Shown here piece by piece: positions 9,799 to 17,675 of a stretch of DNA of 64,000 nt. Made by a program: the position numbers and the translations under genes. The DNA comes from an uncultured Croceitalea sp. (lineage in GTDB: Bacteria > Bacteroidota > Bacteroidia > Flavobacteriales > Flavobacteriaceae). Positions within the stretch are counted from its first letter, which is position 1; each line of letters begins with the position of its first letter. Under the pieces are notes generated by a model. That model had not been told where the DNA came from and made no database searches. It saw nothing but the letters and a program-made list of their open reading frames with translations. The stretch spans positions 62,001-126,000 of the forward strand of contig CANLXH010000002.1 in NCBI GenBank assembly GCA_947495075.1. Direction: 5' to 3'.

Positions 9799-10094
9799 CT
9801 CGTGTATTCGCTAAGAATACCAATAAGAGTGTTGGCATCTTGCTCACCGCTTTGGCGCCAAACCATCTCCCCTTTTTTATATATCATTAAAGTAGGTAGA
9901 CCTTTTATACGGAGTGCTTGTGAAAGCTCTTTATTTTTATCAACATCAATTTTAATCACTTTGCCTTTATCTCCAAGGGCTGCAGCCACATCCCTAAGAA
10001 CAGGATGCATTGAGGTTGATTGTTCGTTCCAGTCAGCATAAAAATCTAATAATACTGGAATATGTAAGTCAATAAGTTCACCAAATTTAGACAT
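9795..10094 (-). CDS. Thioredoxin-fold protein lacking the CxxC active site
   Basis: A 99-residue cytoplasmic protein with the whole thioredoxin framework: LDFYADW, a long helix, KVIKIDVDKN, and the cis-proline loop KGLPTLMIYKKGE (P67). The usual WCGPC is replaced by WNEQS (N23-S26), so both redox cysteines are missing and there is no other Cys in the protein. It cannot act as a dithiol oxidoreductase and may bind proteins instead. The frame is intact and length normal, so this is not a damaged gene. It overlaps the end of the GT117 gene by 4 bases, tail to tail. Confidence 0.85.
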   Translation of the reverse strand: MSKFGELIDLHIPVLLDFYADWNEQSTSMHPVLRDVAAALGDKGKVIKIDVDKNKELSQALRIKGLPTLMIYKKGEMVWRQSGEQDANTLIGILSEYTS

Positions 10095-10151
10095 GGCAAA
10101 TAGGTTATGTTTCTGCTCAAAAGTAAGAAAAAATGTTAAAGTTCTACATGA

Positions 10152-10171
10152 AGTGAGCTCTTTAGCTCACT
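10152..10171. terminator. Hairpin downstream of the metallophosphoesterase gene
   Basis: AGTGAGCT-CTTT-AGCTCACT is a perfect 8-base inverted repeat 15 bases after the stop of the minus-strand gene. No T run follows on the minus strand, so it may be a weak terminator or a 3' end stabiliser. Confidence 0.4.
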
Positions 10172-10185
10172 GATATAAGTTAAAT

Positions 10186-11421
10186 TCACGTTAAACCTTT
10201 CTTTTTAAGAGTAATGACAGTGATTTCTGGCCAAATTCCAAAGCGTCCTGGATAACCTATAAACCCAAAACCTCTGTTTACATTAATAAATTGTCCTAGC
10301 TCTTTATACACACCAGCCCAATATTTATAACGCCATTTTACTGGGCTCCATTTAATAAAACCTGGAATTTCCACTCCAAACTGCATTCCATGCGTATGAC
10401 CACTTAAGGTTAAATGAAAATGGTAATCGTCATTAATAACTACATCTTCCCAGTGCGAAGGGTCATGACTCATCAAAATTTTAAAGTCGTCTTTATGGAT
10501 TCCTCTTTTGGCACGCTCTAAATCTCCTGCTTTCTTAAATCTACCTCTTCCCCAATTCTCAACGCCTACCAAGGCAATTTTATCACCATCACGCTCAATA
10601 TATCTATGAGAATCCAACAACAAATCAAACCCCATTGTAGTTTGCAAATCTTTTAAGTCTTGTAAATTTTTAGCTTTAGCATCATCACTATCCCAACCAA
10701 TATAGTCTCCATAATCGTGATTACCTAAAACCGAATACACTCCGTCTTTGGCACTAAGTGTACTGAATAAATCTGCCCAAGGCTCCATTTCTTCAGTTTT
10801 ATTATTTACCATATCACCAGTAAATAAAATAGCGTCACTCTTTTGTTGGTTAATTAAATCTATCCCGTACGCTACCTTATCCTTATCATCAAAACTACCG
10901 CTGTGTACATCAGAAATTTGGGTTATCTGGTATCCATCAAAAGCATCTGGCAAGTCATCAAATTCTAACTCGTATTTTAGCACTTTGTAGTTGTACTTTC
11001 CCTTATACATACCATATAAGAGTGCTCCAAATGGCAATGATGCAAGACCAAGGCCGATTATACTTACAAACTTTCGCCTAGAAGGCAAATATTTTGGCGT
11101 CCCTTCTACAAGCCCATTGATTTTATTGTATCCAAATGCAAAAAGCCTTACGATATCCTCAATCAAAAGAAAAAAACCAAGTACCAGTGCAAACATTAGA
11201 AATGAAAAAAACACTCCTCCAGCAATCGCTGTTCCTGGCTGTAATGCTTTTCCCGGTACATATTGTAAAACTTTAAAGATAAAGAACGATAACGCTCCTA
11301 AGAACAGGACACCGTAAGCTATTTGCGTCCATTGATTCTTAAATAAGGTTTTAAACCCCTGAAAGCCATAAACTGCAAGGATAATATAAATGACACATAA
11401 AATGATAAGAAATCGAGACAT
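10186..11421 (-). CDS. Membrane-anchored metallophosphoesterase
   Basis: A 411-residue protein. Residues 1-100 hold three hydrophobic segments (an N-terminal helix, then helices near 35-55 and 70-90), followed by a further one near 125-140. The C-terminal catalytic domain has all calcineurin-like metal motifs: ISDVHSG, FTGDMVNN, LGNHDYGDY, MSHDP and SGHTHGMQFG. It belongs to the YkuE/YaeI-like branch, some members of which cleave lipid-linked pyrophosphates such as UDP-diacylglucosamine. The substrate here is unknown. The gene stands alone between the thioredoxin-like gene and cutC. Confidence 0.9.
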   Translation of the reverse strand: MSRFLIILCVIYIILAVYGFQGFKTLFKNQWTQIAYGVLFLGALSFFIFKVLQYVPGKALQPGTAIAGGVFFSFLMFALVLGFFLLIEDIVRLFAFGYNKINGLVEGTPKYLPSRRKFVSIIGLGLASLPFGALLYGMYKGKYNYKVLKYELEFDDLPDAFDGYQITQISDVHSGSFDDKDKVAYGIDLINQQKSDAILFTGDMVNNKTEEMEPWADLFSTLSAKDGVYSVLGNHDYGDYIGWDSDDAKAKNLQDLKDLQTTMGFDLLLDSHRYIERDGDKIALVGVENWGRGRFKKAGDLERAKRGIHKDDFKILMSHDPSHWEDVVINDDYHFHLTLSGHTHGMQFGVEIPGFIKWSPVKWRYKYWAGVYKELGQFINVNRGFGFIGYPGRFGIWPEITVITLKKKGLT

Positions 11422-11476
11422 GTATTTTTTTTACAAAGCTATTTTTTCTCAAAAAAGAATGAGCAGCTTTTGGAAT

Positions 11477-12199
11477 TTATTTAACGCTTTGGACTATTTG
11501 TCGAATACGATTGGTATTAGTTACAGCAACATGGTGTTCAGCTAGATGATTTTGAGAGTTCATAGGAATTTTTCGGTTTAAAGAAACCTCATTCTCAAAC
11601 ATAGTCCCTGAGAGATGAACTGCTTTTAATCCAATCTCCTTAAAGAAATCTACATTACTTAGATTAATTCCTGCACCAGCCATTATAGTAATATGTTTAG
11701 CTTGAGCATTCAATCCGTTTAAAGTTTCAATTCCTCTTTCAGCTGTTAAATGTTTTCCTGAAGTTAAAATAGTATCAACTCCTATATTCTCCAGATTCTC
11801 CAATGCTTCGTTTGGGTTTGGAATCCAATCAAAAGCTCTGTGAAAAGTAAAAGGTAATGATTTTGAAGCCGTTACCAATTGTCTGGTTCTTTCAATGTTT
11901 AACGTAGCATCAGCATTTAATACTCCCGAAACAATCCCATCAATACCAATATCTTTACATAACGCAATATCTCTTAGCAAGACCTTAAATTCAAAATCTG
12001 AATATGTAAAATGTCCACTTCTAGGCCTAATCAATACGTGAATAGGAATTTCTAGTTTTTCTCTTACCGCACTAATCAACCCATAAGATGGCGTAATTCC
12101 ACCCACTCCTAATTCGGAACAAAGTTCAATACGATCAGCGCCAGCCTTTTGAGCATTTAAAGCAGATTCTAAAGAATTGGCACAGACTTCAACTAACAT
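11477..12199 (-). CDS. cutC: CutC family protein
   Basis: A 240-residue TIM-barrel protein. Family landmarks are MLVEVCANSLESALNAQKAGADRIELCSEL at the start, then IPIHVLIRPRSGHFTYSD, FHRAFDW, LTSGKH and IMAGAGI. CutC was named for copper tolerance in E. coli, but that role is disputed and its reaction is unknown. The frame reaches an ATG at 12238, which would come within 2 bases of the divergent gene; the ATG at 12199 gives the standard family N-terminus and is chosen. It leaves 41 bases between the two divergent starts. Confidence 0.92.
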   Translation of the reverse strand: MLVEVCANSLESALNAQKAGADRIELCSELGVGGITPSYGLISAVREKLEIPIHVLIRPRSGHFTYSDFEFKVLLRDIALCKDIGIDGIVSGVLNADATLNIERTRQLVTASKSLPFTFHRAFDWIPNPNEALENLENIGVDTILTSGKHLTAERGIETLNGLNAQAKHITIMAGAGINLSNVDFFKEIGLKAVHLSGTMFENEVSLNRKIPMNSQNHLAEHHVAVTNTNRIRQIVQSVK

Positions 12200-12240
12200 A
12201 TTGTTATATTTAAGCTGCTTTAAAAATAAACAACCCAAGC

Positions 12241-13233
12241 ATGAAAAGACGAAAATTTCTTAAGAAATCTAGCCTTAGTACGGCAGGCATAATTTCTGCT
12301 CCTATTCTAACCTCTTGCAAAACTGACAGTAAAGCTGAAGTTCCAATCACACCAACCACAATTACAAAACCTATTGTAATCGCAACCTGGAATGTACCCA
12401 ATTCTACTGCTGAAGCGTGGAAAGTTTTAGAAAAGAACGGGAGTGCTCTTGATGCTGTGGAAGCAGGGGTAAAAATGGAAGAGGCAGATGTAAATAACCA
12501 ATCTGTTGGTAAAGGTGGTCGTCCGGACCGTGATGGCAATGTTACATTGGATGCCTGTATTATGGATCAAAATGGAAATTGTGGTGCTGTTGTGTATATG
12601 CAAAACGTTACCCACGCAGTTTCTGTTGCCAGAAAAGTTATGGAAGACACACCTCACGTAATGTTGGCTGGCAAAAGTGCGGAGAAGTTCGCTTATGAAA
12701 AGGGATTCCCAAAAGAAAATCTACTTACCGAAAAATCTAAAGCAGAATGGTTAGAATGGAAAAAAGAATCAAAATACGCTCCTGTAATCAACATTGAAAA
12801 TCACGATACCATTGGTATGCTCGCAATTGATGAAAAAGGTGATATTTCTGGTGCATGTACCACTAGCGGCATGGCCTATAAAATGGCTGGTCGTATAGGA
12901 GATTCGCCCATCATTGGGTCTGGGTTATTTGTTGATAATGAAATTGGTGGTGCTACAGCAACTGGACAGGGTGAAGAAATCGTCAAAACAGTTGGTAGCT
13001 TTCTTGTGGTAGAATTAATGCGACAGGGAAGGTCACCTCAAGAAGCCTGCGAAGAGGCGGTTAATCGTATTATAAAAAACGACCCTAATTTTAAAGATAT
13101 TCAAGTGGGTTATATCGCAGTAAATAAAAATGGAGAAACTGGTGGTTACTGTATTCATCCTGGTTTTAGTTATCGCATTTTTTCAGAAAAAGGGCATGAG
13201 AATAATATTTCAGCTTCTTATTTAAAGGTGTAA
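12241..13233 (+). CDS. Tat-exported N4-(beta-N-acetylglucosaminyl)-L-asparaginase, lipoprotein
   Basis: A 330-residue N-terminal nucleophile hydrolase of the glycosylasparaginase family. It cuts the GlcNAc-Asn bond left when N-glycoproteins are degraded. The N-terminus has a twin-arginine motif (RRKFLKK) followed by a lipobox ending at C26 (LTSC), so it is likely a Tat-exported lipoprotein. KGGRPDRDGNVTLDACIMD is the family signature. NHDTIGML contains T190, the residue expected to become the nucleophile after self-cleavage, and GRIGDSPIIGSG forms the binding pocket. It lies beside a SusCD locus that points toward it, which suggests but does not prove a link to glycoprotein use. Confidence 0.92.
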   Translation: MKRRKFLKKSSLSTAGIISAPILTSCKTDSKAEVPITPTTITKPIVIATWNVPNSTAEAWKVLEKNGSALDAVEAGVKMEEADVNNQSVGKGGRPDRDGNVTLDACIMDQNGNCGAVVYMQNVTHAVSVARKVMEDTPHVMLAGKSAEKFAYEKGFPKENLLTEKSKAEWLEWKKESKYAPVINIENHDTIGMLAIDEKGDISGACTTSGMAYKMAGRIGDSPIIGSGLFVDNEIGGATATGQGEEIVKTVGSFLVVELMRQGRSPQEACEEAVNRIIKNDPNFKDIQVGYIAVNKNGETGGYCIHPGFSYRIFSEKGHENNISASYLKV

Positions 13234-13241
13234 GGAAAAGT

Positions 13242-14021
13242 TTATTCCTTCAATAAAATTTCTTTCAATACATCGTCCACCTGCCATTTATCTAATCCTA
13301 TCTGCATGTCTGGATGGTATAGAAGTCTGATTAGTTCTCTATCCAATTCGGAGTACTCGGTAACTGTTGTCCATTCTATTTGAAAGATACTGTCCTCGTA
13401 CTGGGATGAGTCTTGCGCCAATCCTAAGGATTGTGTTAATTCTTCACGCAAAAGGTGTTTTTCTTCTGCTTCATTGGCCCTTTCTGTATCAACATACATT
13501 AATCCTCCCACAATTTGATCATCATCGTTTATATCCAAAGTAAAAATGCCCCAACTCCGTTCTGCACGTTCTGCTAAATTGGGGTATAACTCACCATACT
13601 CCACATATGACCCAAAGAAAATCTCATAATTAGATGCTTCTTTCGTATCCACTATTTCAAGTTTGATTTCATCTGTTATTAAAGAATTGATTTCTTGAAC
13701 GATATCATCAAGCTCGCTTTGCAATTCATCTGTAGTATTGCCCCTTACATAAATTTTCATTTCAGAAACCCACTTTCTTGTTATTTTTGATGCATTTCCA
13801 ACTTCAAATCCCAATGCAATGTCTATGAAGTAGGAAATTGTATTTCTTTGAAAAAGAGTCAATTCTCCAGATTCATCAACAGGCTCTTCCGAAATAGGTT
13901 CTTCGTCGATTTGCTCTTCCATTACAGGAATTTCAGTCCCTTCCTCAGATTTAGAACAAGAACTTATTAAACTTGCCATGATAACTAAAAAAAAGGTGCA
14001 TGATAATATCTTACATTTCAT
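13242..14021 (-). CDS. DUF2927-like lipoprotein, last gene of the SusCD locus
   Basis: A 259-residue lipoprotein: the signal MKCKILSCTFFLVIMASLISSC ends in a lipobox Cys, followed by an acidic Glu/Pro spacer. The body has RWVSEMKIYVRG, a middle domain with alternating strands and helices, and LLREELTQSLGLAQDS followed by DSIFQ, which resembles the DUF2927 family. The EELTQ helix looks like a degenerate metalloprotease helix (not HExxH), so catalysis is uncertain. The frame reaches an ATG at 14183, but that would lack a signal peptide and overlap the previous gene; the ATG at 14021 is preferred. A hairpin at 14043-14078 separates it from the gene upstream. Confidence 0.65.
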   Translation of the reverse strand: MKCKILSCTFFLVIMASLISSCSKSEEGTEIPVMEEQIDEEPISEEPVDESGELTLFQRNTISYFIDIALGFEVGNASKITRKWVSEMKIYVRGNTTDELQSELDDIVQEINSLITDEIKLEIVDTKEASNYEIFFGSYVEYGELYPNLAERAERSWGIFTLDINDDDQIVGGLMYVDTERANEAEEKHLLREELTQSLGLAQDSSQYEDSIFQIEWTTVTEYSELDRELIRLLYHPDMQIGLDKWQVDDVLKEILLKE

Positions 14022-14042
14022 AATTTCAATCTTTAGTGAAAT

Positions 14043-14078
14043 GGAGGTGCATCTTGCATACAAGCAAAATGCACCTTC
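14043..14078 (-). repeat. Hairpin between two lipoprotein genes
   Basis: AGGTGCAT (14045-14052) pairs with ATGCACCT (14069-14076). Inside, CTTG (14053-14056) pairs with CAAG (14061-14064), giving a long bulged stem. It lies 22 bases before the start of the DUF2927-like gene. It has no strong T run, so it may be an mRNA processing or stability element. Confidence 0.45.
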
Positions 14079-14148
14079 CACATAAAAAATAACTAACTCA
14101 AACAGTTTAAACGCTAATGGTTGTTCATTTCTTACTATTTTATAGAAA

Positions 14149-15306
14149 TCAATTTTGTGTTGAACGCATATAACTAAATCCACCTAATCCACCATCAGCC
14201 CCATTTCCTCTATGCCAATCGATAAAAGTCAAGTCTATATATGTATCATCTTTCACTAAGAACAATACCAGAGGTGCATTCCCATCTACATTAATATACC
14301 TAAAAGCAGAGCCTACCGTCGTAGCAAACGTTGCAAATGCGAGGTTTTCAACACCATCCGCTATACTACCAACAGCCCAAAGAGTCCTTTCGGGAGAAAT
14401 GGATTCTGGAAACGTAGGACCAAACATAAATTGGCTTTCGATGGCGGCATTATAGATAGGGAAATTAGGACCGCGTGTTATCCATACATTATTTGTAATA
14501 CGGTCTTGGTTCTCTGGCAAAGTGGCATCTCCGTCACCTTCATAAACAAAATCCATCATTGGACCCGTCCAAAAAATCGTAATATCGTTTAAATTGATTT
14601 CTATGTTTTTCCGTAATGAGGAAAATGCTGTCGAAATCTCCACAATACCATTGATTACGGGATTGATTTCCCAATCAAATGCCAAAGGATCTAAAACACT
14701 TATTTCCCCAGTCACGGAATCAACATCCAATGCTCCGCTAACACTTTCATCGATAAGGGAAAATGATAATCCATCAACAACATTAGTGGCTGTAGCGGCC
14801 AATAGTTGCCCAAAGGCGGGATTCTCATCAATTGTGATAACAATATCATCACGCGTACCCACAAAAACATCAGTGGCAACCACTTTTGAGCCATCAGAAA
14901 GTCCTATACTAAAATCTGAATCATCTATTCCATTCAGCTGTATTCTAAAGGAATAATCACCGTCGTTATTGGGAATCGTAAAATTCAATGACCTTTCAAT
15001 TTCACCTTCAGGAATAGTTAGGCTTCCATTTGATCTATCAACAAAGCCATTTGGTAAAACCCCATTAAGAGCCTCAACACTATAGGTAACGGTCACTCCA
15101 TTCGGGTTTATGGATGTGTTCAATTCCACTGGTATGGAAAGTGTTCCCAAACCTTCTTCCGTTACGATTGTACTTTCAGAAAGCAGGGCAACATAACCAG
15201 ATTTGGGGTTGTTACCGCCAAATTGATCAGCATTATCGTTGCACCCTATAAAGGTAGACAATGTTGTAAGCCACAAAACAATTTTTAATTCTTTATACAT
15301 TTTCAT
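14149..15306 (-). CDS. Surface lipoprotein with Calx-beta/cadherin-like domains
   Basis: A 385-residue lipoprotein (lipobox LSTFIGC). Residues about 40-130 form a Calx-beta-like domain: TEEGLGTLSIPVEL, then LTIPEGEIERSLNFTIPNNDG. Residues about 150-230 look cadherin-like (ALDVDSVTGEISVLDPLAFD), and a C-terminal domain of about 150 residues is unrecognised. The frame begins at 15360, but the ATG at 15306 gives the signal peptide and starts 3 bases after the previous stop. In SusCD loci, proteins at this position usually sit on the cell surface and help capture the substrate. The ligand is unknown. Confidence 0.75.
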   Translation of the reverse strand: MKMYKELKIVLWLTTLSTFIGCNDNADQFGGNNPKSGYVALLSESTIVTEEGLGTLSIPVELNTSINPNGVTVTYSVEALNGVLPNGFVDRSNGSLTIPEGEIERSLNFTIPNNDGDYSFRIQLNGIDDSDFSIGLSDGSKVVATDVFVGTRDDIVITIDENPAFGQLLAATATNVVDGLSFSLIDESVSGALDVDSVTGEISVLDPLAFDWEINPVINGIVEISTAFSSLRKNIEINLNDITIFWTGPMMDFVYEGDGDATLPENQDRITNNVWITRGPNFPIYNAAIESQFMFGPTFPESISPERTLWAVGSIADGVENLAFATFATTVGSAFRYINVDGNAPLVLFLVKDDTYIDLTFIDWHRGNGADGGLGGFSYMRSTQN

Positions 15307-15308
15307 AA

Positions 15309-16196
15309 TCACTGTTTTGTTAAGGTGAAACTTTGATTTGCAAAAGGTGCTCCACAACATTCGGTACAGGAGCCATTAATATCATCTATAACATTAATCG
15401 TTATCTCTGAATCATCATCGGTTGTATACATTGTTGGCCTATTGGGATCGTCCACTATGGTAATCAAAGCCGCAGCTGAACAAGCCACCTGTGTGTCAAC
15501 AGGTTGCCCCAACGATGCAGTTCCACAAGCCAATGATATCACAAAATCATGGGGTCCGTTAAACCCTTCACAAGAACCAGGTGCGTATTTCGCTCGAAAA
15601 ACGCGTTGGGTCGGTGATTCCCCAATTAACACTTCTACCGCAACGCCATCCCCTATAAAAGAGGGTCTATCGGCGCTGCAAAAGATATTGGCCAAGGGAC
15701 TCGTCAGAATATAGGTGCCCACTAAATAATCTTCTGGTATTGGACATATCTGAAAAATATTAACGGTATGTACTCCTTCGGCAATACTGAAATTGTTAAA
15801 ACTAGCTCCTACAATTCTCAATTGAAGCTTTAGATTCTGACCTTCTTCTATTCCATTATCCAATCCGGTGACCACTAAGATGCCTTCTAACTCCTTTGGG
15901 GGAATGGTCACAGTACCGTTAAAACTGTACTGATTAGGCTGTGCAACATCTGGTGTCCCCTCAGGAAAAGATAATACCTCTACCGTTATTGTACGTTCAG
16001 ATTCCGAAAAAGTACTCACCGAAACCGGAATCTCCACAACGCCTTGATCATCTATAACTACCTCTAAATTTGAGGCATTATCAATAAATCTAATGAATGT
16101 TTCTTCTCCAAAAACATCAAACGTGGCCACCTCTTGTTCACCGCAAGAGCATAAGAACAGTAATATGTACATGGCACTATAAATTATTTTCTTCAT
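15309..16196 (-). CDS. Surface lipoprotein with Calx-beta-like domain and Cys-rich C-terminus
   Basis: A 295-residue lipoprotein (MKKIIYSAMYILLFLCSC, lipobox FLCSC). The N-terminal 130 residues resemble Calx-beta/DUF4843 domains (GVVEIPVSVSTFSESERTITVEV, then VTIPPKELEGILVVTG). The C-terminal half has about nine cysteines, including CTECC near the end, which is rare in Bacteroidota surface lipoproteins and suggests disulfides or metal binding. It lies between susD (12-base gap) and another lipoprotein, so it belongs to the same operon. Its function is not recognised. Confidence 0.75.
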   Translation of the reverse strand: MKKIIYSAMYILLFLCSCGEQEVATFDVFGEETFIRFIDNASNLEVVIDDQGVVEIPVSVSTFSESERTITVEVLSFPEGTPDVAQPNQYSFNGTVTIPPKELEGILVVTGLDNGIEEGQNLKLQLRIVGASFNNFSIAEGVHTVNIFQICPIPEDYLVGTYILTSPLANIFCSADRPSFIGDGVAVEVLIGESPTQRVFRAKYAPGSCEGFNGPHDFVISLACGTASLGQPVDTQVACSAAALITIVDDPNRPTMYTTDDDSEITINVIDDINGSCTECCGAPFANQSFTLTKQ

Positions 16197-16207
16197 TTCA
16201 TTTTTTA

Positions 16208-17665
16208 TTAGTTATATCCTGGGTTTTGTTGTCCTCGAATTGCAGAATTCCCCGCTAATTCACTTTCAGGTATTGGAAACGTGAACTTAAAAAATTGATC
16301 TGCACCCAAGATACAGGCATTAAAGGGCTCACAATCTATGGGATCCCTATCCACATCTATATTCAAAACAGGGGCTAATCGTTTTAGATCCACATAACGG
16401 TGCCCTTCAAAGGCTAATTCAATTCTCCTCTCGTTCAAAACAGCAGTCAATGCCTCATTTTGGGAAGTATAGGTATCTAAAGCTGTAGGTGCTATGAATC
16501 TTGCATCCCTTAACGTTTTAAGTGTAGCTGCCGCTCCGGCAAAGTCATTCTGTTTTGCTTGAGCCTCAGCTAGTATGAGATACATTTCAGCCACCCTAAA
16601 ATATTTATAGTCGTTTAGAAGAGGTTGACCATCCGATCCCTCATATTTCCCTATGAGTAAAATATCATTACTACCGTCATTGGTTTGATAATCTGGGTCA
16701 ATCTGTGAATCTTCCTGTACCAATACATCAAAACGAATGTCATCAACGTTTAATTGGTTGAACAGAGCTCTGCCAATTTCCATAAATGCACCTCCTGTAA
16801 TGCCAGCATTCCTGAAGTAATAATTTGCAGCAATTGGACCGGCAGCATCGCTTTGGTTTCTCTCTCCTCTATAAATAATCCCAATGGTACTCACGTCTGC
16901 AAATAAAGCTTCGTATTGGACTCTATTAGCAAGGGGAAAAATCTCTATCAATTGCTGTGCCCTAGTTTGAGCCAAGCTGTTGTTACCGCGATAAAGAGCT
17001 ATTCTGGCCTCTAGGGCCGTAATAAAATCTACCGTGATGAAAATGGCATTTGAGCGTATTGGATCAATAAGGTTTCTTGCCAACGCTAAATCACTTTCGA
17101 TTAAACTAAATATCTCTCCGTTGGAAACACGTGGAAGTTGATCTGTGGTTTTGGGCACAAAATCCAACTTCATTACACCAAGGGCATTGTCATCAGTTAT
17201 ATCAGTTGAAAAATAGGTCAGCAATTCAAAATATTCAGCAGCTCGGATTGCGTAGAGCTGCCCCAAAATATCATTGAACTGTTCTTGTTCCCCCTCCTGA
17301 ATGGTTATGGTATTGGATGCTTCAAGCACCCTGTTTACATCGTTAATGGTAGTATAATTATTCAACCAAAGGTTAGATGGTATATTACTGACAGAGTTCA
17401 GTTGAAATTGTAACAGAGGAATGTTTTGTCCGCTATTTTCAATACCAAGGGAAGTTTCATCAGTAAAAAAACTACTGATTTCAATAGCCTGTTCCGTATT
17501 GAGTCCAAAGTAGGCATTGTTAAGTCCAAGTTGCAGGTCTTCCACAGTTTGAAAGGCCGCATCGGCACCCAACTCTCCTGGCTGTATAATGTCTATGGCA
17601 TCATCACAAGACCCAAAGGTCATCAGCAATGCTAGAAACAAAAAGTTATATTTTGTTAGCTTCAT
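16208..17665 (-). CDS. SusD/RagB family nutrient-binding lipoprotein
   Basis: A 485-residue lipoprotein (lipobox FGSC at about residues 17-20, then DDAIDIIQPGEL). It has the SusD layout: an N-terminal region with AADAAFQTVEDLQLGLNNAYFGL, TPR-like helices in the middle, and the C-terminal signature RYVDLKRLAPVLNID followed by FPIPESELAGN and ending in GQQNPGYN. It acts as the lid on the SusC barrel and binds the substrate at the cell surface. It starts 11 bases after susC, the standard arrangement. Confidence 0.97.
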   Translation of the reverse strand: MKLTKYNFLFLALLMTFGSCDDAIDIIQPGELGADAAFQTVEDLQLGLNNAYFGLNTEQAIEISSFFTDETSLGIENSGQNIPLLQFQLNSVSNIPSNLWLNNYTTINDVNRVLEASNTITIQEGEQEQFNDILGQLYAIRAAEYFELLTYFSTDITDDNALGVMKLDFVPKTTDQLPRVSNGEIFSLIESDLALARNLIDPIRSNAIFITVDFITALEARIALYRGNNSLAQTRAQQLIEIFPLANRVQYEALFADVSTIGIIYRGERNQSDAAGPIAANYYFRNAGITGGAFMEIGRALFNQLNVDDIRFDVLVQEDSQIDPDYQTNDGSNDILLIGKYEGSDGQPLLNDYKYFRVAEMYLILAEAQAKQNDFAGAAATLKTLRDARFIAPTALDTYTSQNEALTAVLNERRIELAFEGHRYVDLKRLAPVLNIDVDRDPIDCEPFNACILGADQFFKFTFPIPESELAGNSAIRGQQNPGYN

Positions 17666-17675
17666 GATTTTTTAT

